Shown: positions 52,494 through 59,904 of the stretch, piece after piece
How positions within the stretch are numbered: the stretch's first letter is position 1
How the letters are laid out: each line of letters begins with the position of its first letter
Assembly: GCA_023415475.1 (NCBI GenBank)
Contig: JAEZKL010000028.1
Span: forward strand, 1 to 59,904
DNA: 59,904 bases
DNA from: Bacillota bacterium
GTDB taxonomy: Bacteria; Bacillota; Clostridia; Lachnospirales; Lachnospiraceae
Direction of reading: 5' to 3'
Program-made: the position numbers and the translations under genes
The notes under the pieces: generated by a model
Database searches by the model: none
What the model saw: the letters and a program-made list of their open reading frames with translations, nothing else
What the model was told of the DNA's origin: nothing

Positions 52494-54401
52494 ATGAGAA
52501 AACTAGCATTATCTGATGAAATATTACTAACCATAGAGAAGCCAGCCAGATATATCGGCGGTGAAGTCAATATGACAGTGAAGGACCCCAGGGAGGTGGA
52601 TGTCCGTTTCTGTATGTGTTTTCCTGATGTATATGAGATAGGAATGTCACACTTAGGGATTCAGATCCTTTATGATATGTTTAACCGTCGTGAGGATACC
52701 TATTGTGAGAGGGTATATTCCCCTTGGGTAGATATGGACAAACTGATGCGAGAGCGAAATATTCCCCTCTTTGCCTTAGAGAGTCAGGAGCCGGTGAAGG
52801 ATTTCGACTTTCTCGGTATTACTTTGCAATACGAGATGTGTTACACCAATATTCTTCAGATTTTAGAGCTGTCCGGGATACCGATTTACGCGAAGGATCG
52901 TACCGAAGAGCATCCCCTCGTAATCGGCGGTGGCCCTTGTAGTTATAACCCTGAGCCCATTGCAGATTTTTTCGACTTCTTCTATATTGGTGAGGGAGAG
53001 ACAGCGTATAACGAGATTATTGATTCCTATAAGGAATATAAAAAAGCAGGCAAATCCAGAAAAGAATATTTAGAACGCGTGGCACAGATAGAGGGAATGT
53101 ATGTGCCCGCTTTTTATGACGTAAAATATAAGGAAGACGGTACCATCGAAAGCTTCACCCCAAATAATTCACATGCACCCAGTACAGTGAAGAAGCAGGT
53201 GGAGATGAACCTCAGTGATACCTATTACCCTCTGAAGCCATTAGTACCATTTATTAAGGCAACCCAGGACAGAGTGGTGCTTGAGATTCAGAGAGGCTGT
53301 ATCCGTGGCTGTCGTTTCTGCCAGGCGGGTATGATATATCGTCCGACCAGAGAGAGAAGCATTGAGTATTTAAAGAAATGTGCGTATGATATGCTTTCCT
53401 CCACCGGACTTGAGGAGATTTCCTTAAGCTCCCTAAGCTCCAGTGATTATTCCTGTTTGCAGGAGCTGGTTTATTTCTTAATCGAGGAATTCGGTACCAA
53501 GGGAGTAAATATATCACTGCCGTCCCTGCGAATCGATGCATTTGCGCTGGATGTGATGAGCAAGGTTCAGGATATTCGTAAGAGTAGCTTAACCTTTGCT
53601 CCGGAAGCCGGAACCCAGAGACTGCGTGATGTTATTAATAAAGGCTTGACCGAAGAAGCGATTCTGGGCGGTGCCATGAAAGCCTTCCAGAGCGGATGGA
53701 ATAAGGTAAAGCTGTATTTTATGCTGGGTCTTCCTACGGAGACAGAGGAGGATGTGGAAGGTATTGCGATTCTGTCCGACCGTATTGCCAGAGAGTACTA
53801 TACGATACCAAAGGATCAGAGGAATGGCAAAGTCAGCATCACCTCCAGTACCTCCTTCTTCGTACCGAAGCCCTTTACACCCTTCCAGTGGTCAAGAATG
53901 ATTACCGGCTCGGAATATGTAGAGAAGCAGCGGTTCTTAAAGAGCAAGATGAAGGAGCAGTTGAACTTCAAGAGTATTAAATATAATTGGCATGAAGCCG
54001 AGGTAACCGAGCTTGAGGGAGTATTCGCAAGGGGTGACCGTAGAGTAAGCGGTGCGATATACGATGCTTATCAGGCCGGATGTCTCTATGATTCCTGGTC
54101 CGAGCATTTTGATTATGATAAGTGGATGAATGCCTTTGAAAAGAATGGTGTAGATATGGCTTTCTACAATTGTAGAGAACGCGATGAGCAGGAGATCTTT
54201 CCCTGGGACTTTATTGATGTAGGTGTAACGAGAGCCTTTCTACTGCGAGAGTATAAGAGAGCGAAGGCAGAAAAGGTGACCCCGAATTGTAAACAAGCCT
54301 GTGCAAACTGCGGTGCCAAGGATTTTGGCGGCGGAGTATGCTTTGAAGATGGTCTGGCTGAAGCAGATATGGAGGAGGTTACTGATGAAGGCAAGAATTA
54401 A
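52494..54401 (+). CDS. TIGR03960-family radical SAM protein
   Basis: 635 residues. An N-terminal B12-binding-like domain (about 30-215; DVRFCMCFPDVYEIGMSHLG and GGGPCSYNPEPIADFFDFF) precedes the radical SAM core with CxxxCxxC in RGCIRGCRFCQAGM near residue 265. The C-terminal tail is Cys-rich (CKQACANCGAK). Family members pair with a TIGR03936 protein and RNase G, as here. The reaction is unknown; a role in tRNA or rRNA modification is a reasonable guess given the neighbours. Overlaps the next gene by 17 bases. Confidence 0.93.
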   Translation: MRKLALSDEILLTIEKPARYIGGEVNMTVKDPREVDVRFCMCFPDVYEIGMSHLGIQILYDMFNRREDTYCERVYSPWVDMDKLMRERNIPLFALESQEPVKDFDFLGITLQYEMCYTNILQILELSGIPIYAKDRTEEHPLVIGGGPCSYNPEPIADFFDFFYIGEGETAYNEIIDSYKEYKKAGKSRKEYLERVAQIEGMYVPAFYDVKYKEDGTIESFTPNNSHAPSTVKKQVEMNLSDTYYPLKPLVPFIKATQDRVVLEIQRGCIRGCRFCQAGMIYRPTRERSIEYLKKCAYDMLSSTGLEEISLSSLSSSDYSCLQELVYFLIEEFGTKGVNISLPSLRIDAFALDVMSKVQDIRKSSLTFAPEAGTQRLRDVINKGLTEEAILGGAMKAFQSGWNKVKLYFMLGLPTETEEDVEGIAILSDRIAREYYTIPKDQRNGKVSITSSTSFFVPKPFTPFQWSRMITGSEYVEKQRFLKSKMKEQLNFKSIKYNWHEAEVTELEGVFARGDRRVSGAIYDAYQAGCLYDSWSEHFDYDKWMNAFEKNGVDMAFYNCRERDEQEIFPWDFIDVGVTRAFLLREYKRAKAEKVTPNCKQACANCGAKDFGGGVCFEDGLAEADMEEVTDEGKN

Positions 54402-55215
54402 ATTTCAAAAGTATGGTGCAATGAAGTTCGTCGGACATCTGGATGTAATGCGTTATTTTCAGAAGCTGTTCCGTAGAGCGAATATTGATAATGAATATAG
54501 TAAGGGCTTCAGCCCCCATCAGATCATGTCCTTCGCCGCACCTCTTGGTGTCGGATTGACCAGTGACGGCGAATATCTGGATGTGCAGCTGTTATCCGCA
54601 GATACACCGGAGGTTATGGTGGAACGAATGAATGCAGTGATTACGGAGGGATTTCATATCGTCGGATACCGTCCGCTTAAGGATACGGAGTTAAATGTAA
54701 AGAATGTAACAGCGATGGCTTTGGTTTCCTCAGCTGATTATCTGGTACAATTAAGAGACGGCTATGAGATAGGTGCCGGTATTATTAATCAGGAGAGCTT
54801 TATCAAAGCATTTACTGCATTTATGAATTCCACGGAGATTGTCATCGGGAAGAAGACGAAGAAGAGTGAGAAAGAGGTTGATATTAAGCCAATGATTACT
54901 CTGGTCGCATTTGATAAAGTGGAATACGAGGACAAGCGTATCGGTACTTTGGAGGAGCAGCTTAGGGTGACTGAGAAAAATGCGGATAATAAACCGGAAA
55001 GTGTTGCGGAAAGCTATGATAATGGAATTAAGGTATATCTGCAGGTAGATACGGGTAGTGCTTCAAATCTGAAGCCGGAGTTAGTAATGGAGGCTTTCTG
55101 TGAGTATCTTGACGTAGAATATAACAAATTTGCCTGGCAGTCACACCGTATTGAGGTATATACCAGAAATACGGAGACCGGTAAGCTGGCTGCGTTAGAT
55201 CAGGTAGATCGATAA
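54385..55215 (+). CDS. TIGR03936 (DUF2344) protein, partner of the radical SAM protein
   Basis: 276 residues from the ATG at 54385 (GGAGGAGG SD). Starts MKARIKFQKYGAMKFVGHLD, with KGFSPHQIMSFAAPLGVGL, as typical. In many Firmicutes this domain is fused to the C-terminus of the TIGR03960 protein; here it is a separate, translationally coupled gene. Function unknown; the fold resembles a ferredoxin-like RNA-binding element. Gap to RNase G is 72 bases. Confidence 0.92.
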   Translation: MKARIKFQKYGAMKFVGHLDVMRYFQKLFRRANIDNEYSKGFSPHQIMSFAAPLGVGLTSDGEYLDVQLLSADTPEVMVERMNAVITEGFHIVGYRPLKDTELNVKNVTAMALVSSADYLVQLRDGYEIGAGIINQESFIKAFTAFMNSTEIVIGKKTKKSEKEVDIKPMITLVAFDKVEYEDKRIGTLEEQLRVTEKNADNKPESVAESYDNGIKVYLQVDTGSASNLKPELVMEAFCEYLDVEYNKFAWQSHRIEVYTRNTETGKLAALDQVDR

Positions 55216-55287
55216 AATAGGAATGTTGTATTATTCGAAGTTACTATATTTTGATTAATCCAATATTCTGTAAAAAGGAGGACAGAA

Positions 55288-56517
55288 ATGGAGAACAAGC
55301 TTGTTATAACAAAAAAAGATAATGCAATTATTTCTGCTTCCTTTGAAGGAAAGGACATGGTTCAGGTTTCTTTAAATACTTCTGAGGAAGAAGGTATCTT
55401 AGGCAATATCTATCTGGGTAAGGTCAAGAACATTGTAAAAAATATTAATGCTGCCTTCGTGGAGATAGCGGATGGAAGGATATGCTATTATTCCATGAGC
55501 GAGAATCGTTATCCCATACAGGCTACAGAGCAGGAGTATCGATCTGAGGATGCAAAACTCAATGAAGTAAAGGTCAAGATCGGTGATGAGATCATCGTTC
55601 AGGTAGTCAAGGAGGATGTAAAGACGAAAGCACCGGTGGTCAGCGGCAATCTTAATTTTACCGGTAAATTTGTTGCATTGACTTACGGGAAACCTGCTGT
55701 AGGCGTGTCCTCAAAGATTCAAGAGGAGAAGGAACGCAAAAGACTGAAGGCAATCGCGATGAGTTTTATGCATAAGGAGTATGGCTTTATTATCCGTACC
55801 AATGCCGCTTATGTGACCGAGGATAAGATTGTAGGAGAGATCAAGAGGCTAGTTGAAGCCTATGAGAATATCAGACGTTATGGTGTGCATAAAAGCTGTT
55901 TTTCCCTATTATTTCGAACTCCACCGAATTACATCTGTGACATTAGGGACAGCTATACCGATAATGTGAATGAGTTTATCACCGATGATGAAGAGCTTTA
56001 TCACAATATGAAGGAATTCCTTGAGATCTATCAGCCCGAGGATTTTAATAAATTGCGCTATTATAATGATCCGGTGTATCCACTTGCCAGTCTTTATGGA
56101 CTGAACGACAAGCTGGAGGAGGCGGTTCGTCCGATGGTTTGGCTTAAGTCAGGGGGATCGCTGGTTATTCAGCCGACGGAAGCTTTAACAGTAATTGATG
56201 TGAATACCGGGAAAGCGGTCGCCGGCAAGAAGCAGGTTCAGGAGACCTTTCTCAAGGTGAACCGTGAGGCGGCAAAAGAAATTGCAAAACAGATCAGACT
56301 ACGAAACCTCTCCGGAATCATTATCATCGATTTTATCGATATGGAGCTTAAGAAGGATAAGGAGCTACTCATGGAGGAGCTGGAGGAATATCTGAAGAAG
56401 GACCCTGTTAAAACAACACTTGTGGATATGACGGCGCTGGGACTTGTTGAGGTTACCCGTAAGAAGGTCCGTAAACCTCTGCATGAACAGGTAAAAGAGG
56501 TGAGAAGAAGCTCATGA
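55288..56517 (+). CDS. rng: Ribonuclease E/G family protein (RNase G-like, no Zn-link)
   Basis: 409 residues (E. coli RNase G is 489). N-terminal S1 domain (GNIYLGKVKNIVKNINAAFVEI), then the RNase E/G catalytic region with the two Asp of VIDVNTGKAVAG and IIIIDFIDMELKKD, and LGLVEVTRKKVRKPL. In other members the zinc-link CPxCxGxG follows this last motif; here the protein ends 11 residues later (HEQVKEVRRSS). Quaternary structure may therefore differ. It cuts single-stranded AU-rich RNA and helps mature rRNA in homologues. rplU/rpmA, usual neighbours, are absent. Confidence 0.92.
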   Translation: MENKLVITKKDNAIISASFEGKDMVQVSLNTSEEEGILGNIYLGKVKNIVKNINAAFVEIADGRICYYSMSENRYPIQATEQEYRSEDAKLNEVKVKIGDEIIVQVVKEDVKTKAPVVSGNLNFTGKFVALTYGKPAVGVSSKIQEEKERKRLKAIAMSFMHKEYGFIIRTNAAYVTEDKIVGEIKRLVEAYENIRRYGVHKSCFSLLFRTPPNYICDIRDSYTDNVNEFITDDEELYHNMKEFLEIYQPEDFNKLRYYNDPVYPLASLYGLNDKLEEAVRPMVWLKSGGSLVIQPTEALTVIDVNTGKAVAGKKQVQETFLKVNREAAKEIAKQIRLRNLSGIIIIDFIDMELKKDKELLMEELEEYLKKDPVKTTLVDMTALGLVEVTRKKVRKPLHEQVKEVRRSS

Positions 56518-56984
56518 TAAAGACAAATGTAATGCGACTTTTAGACCAAGCCGGTATCACGTATAAAGCAATGGAATATGAGGTGGATGAGAATAATCTT
56601 GGCGGTGAGCATGTTGCACAGCTGATTGATATGCCGGCTGAGCAGGTATTTAAGACATTAGTGGCTAGAGGAGAGAAGAAGGGCATCGTGGTATTCTGTA
56701 TCCCCGTTAATCTGGAATTGAACCTCAAGAAAGCCGCATCCGTAATCGGCGATAAGAAGATAGAGATGCTTCCGGTGAAGGATTTACTGACCACCACCGG
56801 GTATATCCGCGGAGGCTGTTCTCCGATTGGGATGAAGAAACGATTTCCGACCTATATGGATGAAACAGCGGTGCTTTATGATGAGATTACCGTTAGTGCG
56901 GGAGTAAGAGGTTGTCAGCTTTGTATTCCCAGAGCTGCATTGGTGGAGTACATTGGTGCAAGTCTATGTGATATTGCAGAATAA
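56514..56984 (+). CDS. ybaK: Cys-tRNA(Pro) deacylase YbaK/EbsC
   Basis: 156 residues. YbaK fold: MPAEQVFKTLVAR, the Lys of VNLELNLKKAASVIGDKK, and the GYIRGGCSPIGMKK and RGCQLCIPRAAL segments. It hydrolyses Cys mis-attached to tRNA-Pro. It overlaps rng by 4 bases (ATGA), so translation is coupled; a terminator follows. Confidence 0.95.
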   Translation: MIKTNVMRLLDQAGITYKAMEYEVDENNLGGEHVAQLIDMPAEQVFKTLVARGEKKGIVVFCIPVNLELNLKKAASVIGDKKIEMLPVKDLLTTTGYIRGGCSPIGMKKRFPTYMDETAVLYDEITVSAGVRGCQLCIPRAALVEYIGASLCDIAE

Positions 56985-57024
56985 CTTCCGGGGTATTACA
57001 TTAAATTAATTATAAAGTGATGTA

Positions 57025-57057
57025 GACAGTTATGCCTGATAACTGTCTTTTTCTTTT
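57025..57057 (+). terminator. ybaK operon terminator
   Basis: GACAGTTAT pairs with ATAACTGTC around 5 bases, then TTTTTCTTTT. Confidence 0.93.
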
Positions 57058-57157
57058 ATATCATTATACCTAGAAGAAGTACCGCTTGTAGTATAATAAT
57101 TCTTGTTTTAAATGATTATTAACTATGATACAATATTATTAATGGAGGTATTATAAA

Positions 57158-57460
57158 ATGAATAATGAAGAATTAATATTAAACATGCTTACAGAACTAA
57201 AACAGAGTATCTCCGATGTGGAAGGAAAAATCTCCGGTCTCGAAAGCGATGTAAAATCAATCGAAGGTGATATAAAATCAATCGAAGGTGATGTAAAATC
57301 AATCGAAAATGATGTAAAATCAATCGAAAGCGATGTAAAATTGATCAAGAGAGATGTAAAGAAATTACATAAAAGCGATGACTTAATATTAGATGAAATA
57401 GAACGAGTACATGAGATTTTTGATAAAAAATATAATGAAATAAAAACAAAAATAGGATAA
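57158..57460 (+). CDS. Small coiled-coil protein with heptad repeats
   Basis: 100 residues. The middle (about 25-70) is six near-identical heptads of the form DVKSIEG, ending DVKKLHK. At DNA level this is a 21-bp tandem repeat (GATGTAAAATCAATCGAAGG). The prediction is a soluble parallel coiled coil, with no signal peptide and no membrane helix. GGAGGT SD 8 bases before the ATG. Such proteins are common and unnamed in Lachnospiraceae; repeat number may vary between strains. Confidence 0.85.
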   Translation: MNNEELILNMLTELKQSISDVEGKISGLESDVKSIEGDIKSIEGDVKSIENDVKSIESDVKLIKRDVKKLHKSDDLILDEIERVHEIFDKKYNEIKTKIG

Positions 57461-57480
57461 ATAACCTTGTGCCAATATAT

Positions 57481-57525
57481 ATCGGGTAGGAGACTAATCA
57501 TTATTGGATTAGCCCCCTACCCGAT
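57481..57525. terminator. Hairpin after the coiled-coil gene
   Basis: ATCGGGTAGG pairs with CCTACCCGAT, plus an inner CTAATC/GATTAG. No T-tract. Confidence 0.65.
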
Positions 57526-57541
57526 ACGTTGTATTGCTGAT

Positions 57542-57581
57542 AAATAATGACCACCGGCTAATAAGCAGATGGTCATTATTT
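57542..57581. terminator. Second hairpin in the same gap
   Basis: AAATAATGACCA (57542-57553) pairs perfectly with TGGTCATTATTT (57570-57581). The remainder of the gap up to 57786 shows nothing clear. Confidence 0.65.
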
Positions 57582-57786
57582 GTGCGAATCATTATATTTT
57601 CATTATAATTATTACTTAATATTTTCAATAATTGTAAAATGATGTATACTTGATTGAGTGATACCATATTGTTGATCTATGGAGAGATAAACCTGTTTTC
57701 TATTCTTCTGGGTAAGGGGATTCCTAATAATATCAGGTTAAGTGTGCTTTCTATCGTATGAAACGGAGTAAAGGGAGAAAAAAACT

Positions 57787-58830
57787 ATGAAATCAAATAT
57801 AAGCTCACGATTGATATCCTTTGTGTTGTCATTCCTATTCTTATTTTCTTTTGTAGGTTGCACCCGGAATGACATAAGCGATACTCAATTACAGGAAGCT
57901 CCGACTGCTGCCATTACCCCTGCTTTGGACAGTGTTGAAACAGTTGCATTAGACAATAACGACATAAATCGAATAGATGACATGGATAAGCTGGCTCAGG
58001 TTATTTCGATCGATGAGCTAAAGCTCAGCGCATATTACTATGAATCATATCGGTCAAGTGCGGAATACTTAGGATTGCCCGAAGCTCTTGATGATAAATT
58101 TAACTATAAGATAATGTATAAAAGTGGCGACTATGAGGTAGTTGGTTATATATCTGCACCAGCCGATTATATGGAGAAAAGTTACCCGATCCTCATCTAT
58201 AATCGTGGCGGTCATGGAAACCTCGGAGAGGTTACTCCGGATCAACTTTGTCTATATGCACATATGGGATATATCGTAATTGCAACTCAGTATAGAGACA
58301 ATGACGGCGGAACGGGCAAGGATGAGTATGGAGGTGCCGATGTACAGGATGTAATCAGTCTGATCGACATCGCGGAGCAGTTACCCTTCGGGAATGGAAA
58401 GCTATACATGCTTGGAGCTTCACGAGGCGGTCTTGAAACTTATTGCGTCCTTAAGGAGGAATATCTTGCGGGAAAAGACAGGATATCGGCAGCGGTAGTC
58501 GCTTACGGTGTATCCGATCTTGTAAAACTTTATCATTTTCGTGATCAGGGGATGAAAGACATATTGACAAAATATGTTGGCGGTACTCCGGAACAAGTAC
58601 CGGAGGAATATGAGAAACGGTCAGCGGTCTATTGGCCGGAGTTGATCAATACGCCTTTATTGATCTGCCATGGTAAGACGGATGAGCGTGCACCCGTCGA
58701 TCAAGCCGAGACTATGTATGATCTGCTGAAGGAACAGGATAAGGATGTAGAACTTAAACTTCATGAGAAAGGACATGGCTTAACGCCGGAAACCTTCCGG
58801 TATGCGTTTGAGTGGCTAAGTTCTCATTAG
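57787..58830 (+). CDS. Alpha/beta-hydrolase lipoprotein (S9/dienelactone hydrolase-like)
   Basis: 347 residues. Type II signal peptide with lipobox SFVGC (Cys25), so it is anchored outside the cell. After a linker (about 26-75) the alpha/beta-hydrolase begins: YPILIYNRGGHGN oxyanion strand, GYIVIATQYRDNDGG, the nucleophile Ser in MLGASRGGLETY near residue 220, Asp in CHGKTDERAPVDQ and His in EKGHGLTPETF. It resembles prolyl-oligopeptidase-type and feruloyl-esterase-type hydrolases; the substrate is unknown. SD AGGGAG. Confidence 0.88.
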   Translation: MKSNISSRLISFVLSFLFLFSFVGCTRNDISDTQLQEAPTAAITPALDSVETVALDNNDINRIDDMDKLAQVISIDELKLSAYYYESYRSSAEYLGLPEALDDKFNYKIMYKSGDYEVVGYISAPADYMEKSYPILIYNRGGHGNLGEVTPDQLCLYAHMGYIVIATQYRDNDGGTGKDEYGGADVQDVISLIDIAEQLPFGNGKLYMLGASRGGLETYCVLKEEYLAGKDRISAAVVAYGVSDLVKLYHFRDQGMKDILTKYVGGTPEQVPEEYEKRSAVYWPELINTPLLICHGKTDERAPVDQAETMYDLLKEQDKDVELKLHEKGHGLTPETFRYAFEWLSSH

Positions 58831-58851
58831 ATTAGGTGATATTTATATTGA

Positions 58852-59001
58852 AGGATAGATATAGTATACAAAGAAGCAGATTATGATGTAATTCTTGGAG
58901 AAATCAAGATAAAGTTGGATCGGATAACGGAAACGATTCATTATTTGATTATAGATTTTAGAATTTTAATGAAATATGTATTAAAAGATGGGGATGTATA
59001 A
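58852..59001 (+). pseudogene. Possible gene remnant of about 49 codons
   Basis: A frame free of stops from 58852 to TAA at 58999-59001 reads, after a few residues, VYKEADYDVILGEIKIKLD and RITETIHYLIIDFRILMKYV. It looks protein-like (amphipathic helices) but has no usable start codon and no SD. It may be the tail of a lost gene. The terminator at 58986 overlaps its end. Confidence 0.3.
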
Positions 59002-59027
59002 AATATCAATTTTAAACATCCCCATCT
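58986..59027 (-). terminator. Terminator of the ABC-2 permease gene
   Basis: AGATGGGGATGT (58986-58997) pairs perfectly with ACATCCCCATCT (59016-59027); on the minus strand it is followed by TTTTAA. It lies 40 bases past the stop codon of the permease. Confidence 0.85.
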
Positions 59028-59066
59028 AATAAAATAAATCCTTTCATATCTTGCTTTTGTTTCGAT

Positions 59067-59882
59067 TTAGCTGCTGGCACTCTTATAATGCTTCAGCCCA
59101 AAGCTCCAGAACCATAGCGTGAAGATTGTGAATAGTACAATGATAAAGCAGCCATAGATCAGCTCCGGAAAGGTCAGCTTCCCGGCAATCAGCTCGGTGG
59201 GAAAGGTGGCCATGATACCGTAGGGAACAAAAAAATAGAAGATTACCTTATAAACACCCTTAAACAGAGTACCCGGGACCTTAAGGCATAATTCCAGAAC
59301 CGTATCCCCCATACGGGCAATGTTATTTGCCGATATGGTGAAGAAAGGGATGGTACGGACAATCATCTGAAGATCATACCATAGCAGAGTCATTAGCAGT
59401 ACAAAGATAAAGTAGGCTGCAAATCTTATGAAGGTGACTTCTATCTCAAGCTGCTTCACACCATACAATATCAGGAAGATACTCGCAATCGCCAGCGGGA
59501 TGGAACCTGGATCGACGCTCTCGAAGCTTAAGCGCAGCAGGGGATTCACCGGCTTGGTCAGATAGTGATCCAGATCGCCGCTTCGGATTTTATTCGGAAT
59601 ATCATTCGTGCCAAAGAAGAAGACAAGCATATTCAAGGCATTGATCAGTGAAAAGGTACCGATGAAGATTATCATCTCCGGTGTGGACCATCCGCCAATC
59701 GTATCAACCTTTGAATAGATTGCCTGATAGAACAATACCTGAATCAGGAACAGGGATCCGTCCACGAAGAAAGCACCAAAGAAGGACAATCGAAAGACCA
59801 TCAGCTTGGATAGCTTCATACGGATCAATGCCGTGATAAATCGTAGATTGCTTTTCTTATTTGTCTTAGTAAAAGTATTCAT
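59067..59882 (-). CDS. ABC-2 family permease (COG3694-like)
   Basis: 271 residues with six membrane helices. Starts after GGTGGG on the minus strand. The motif IPNKIRSGDLDHYLTKPVNPL near residue 95-115 is the family hallmark, and YFFVPYGIMATFPTELIAG is the typical fifth loop. COG3694 permeases work with a second permease (COG4587) and an ATPase; those partners are expected just outside the right edge of the window. Substrate unknown. Confidence 0.9.
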   Translation of the reverse strand: MNTFTKTNKKSNLRFITALIRMKLSKLMVFRLSFFGAFFVDGSLFLIQVLFYQAIYSKVDTIGGWSTPEMIIFIGTFSLINALNMLVFFFGTNDIPNKIRSGDLDHYLTKPVNPLLRLSFESVDPGSIPLAIASIFLILYGVKQLEIEVTFIRFAAYFIFVLLMTLLWYDLQMIVRTIPFFTISANNIARMGDTVLELCLKVPGTLFKGVYKVIFYFFVPYGIMATFPTELIAGKLTFPELIYGCFIIVLFTIFTLWFWSFGLKHYKSASS

Positions 59883-59904
59883 TATATACCCACCCCATCA
59901 TATC

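Overview
The window reads as the chromosome of a low-GC, Gram-positive, spore-former-type anaerobe of the class Clostridia, most likely family Lachnospiraceae (Clostridium phytofermentans-like). This is an inference from purine-rich Shine-Dalgarno sites before nearly every gene, a T-box leader on thrS, the tepA-ylzJ-ftsK/spoIIIE gene order, the pyrB-pyrI pair with a zinc-type PyrI, formate-tetrahydrofolate ligase, and the TIGR03960/TIGR03936/RNase G operon. No rRNA, tRNA, CRISPR array, phage or complete insertion sequence was seen. Most of the window is core chromosome; the accessory flavour lies in short repeats, hairpins and a few decayed genes.

Layout. 1-6.4 kb: a long inverted repeat, a secreted TraB/GumN protein, an M16 peptidase, an AIM24 protein, an APH-type kinase and a GalM-like epimerase. 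6.5-8.9 kb: T-box leader and thrS. 9.3-14.5 kb: a DUF6273-like lipoprotein, L-fucose isomerase divergent from an AraC regulator, and O-acetylhomoserine sulfhydrylase. 14.7-19.2 kb: a Cache-HAMP-GGDEF-EAL protein, an SPL-like radical SAM protein, a 38-codon small ORF and a WYL regulator. 19.4-24.5 kb: an ArAE-type membrane protein, then tepA-ylzJ-ftsK. 24.8-27.8 kb: two overlapping RimK-type ATP-grasp ligases and an S66/MccF-type peptidase. 27.9-34.2 kb: a HAD phosphatase, fhs, two gene remnants, a GNAT protein, an 86-bp tandem hairpin repeat, a superoxide dismutase and pyrBI. 34.2-35.1 kb: an intergenic region with a consensus promoter, four GGUAC/ACCACC hairpin repeats and a strong terminator, read here as a candidate ~400-nt noncoding RNA. 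35.1-42.6 kb: SWIM-SNF2 helicase, bioY, birA with its own operator, a zinc-ribbon membrane protein and tyrS. 43-51.6 kb: an LnrLMN-like ABC exporter, its NarL-type two-component system, then KdpD-KdpE without kdpFABC. 51.7-57 kb: a membrane-anchored hypothetical, two radical-SAM-associated proteins, RNase G and YbaK. 57.1-59.9 kb: a heptad-repeat coiled-coil protein, an alpha/beta hydrolase lipoprotein and an ABC-2 permease.

How the parts connect. The exporter (ATPase plus two permeases) and the adjacent sensor kinase and response regulator form a plausible drug-sensing/efflux module. birA appears autoregulated by a palindrome spanning its own -35 box and sits beside the biotin importer bioY. 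The two ATP-grasp ligases and the S66 peptidase may form a peptide-ligation/processing group of unknown substrate. Repeat families shared between intergenic regions (CGGAAGAACAAGGAGT; CAAGCTTGCTTG..ATACGAGC; GTGTGAAAAT hairpins) show that small palindromic elements have spread in this genome; one tandem pair carries a compensatory base-pair change.

Gene-poor stretches over 300 bases: 1-424 (inverted repeat, promoter), 1877-2256 (hairpin, promoter), 6322-6896 (thrS leader), 8862-9308 (thrS terminator, otherwise nothing clear), 24477-24809 (hairpins), 28536-29014 (hairpin cluster, fhs promoter), 30686-31007 (hairpin, remnant), 31701-32093 (tandem repeat), 34229-35088 (candidate ncRNA), 42615-43010 (tyrS promoter, a palindrome), 57461-57786 (two hairpins).
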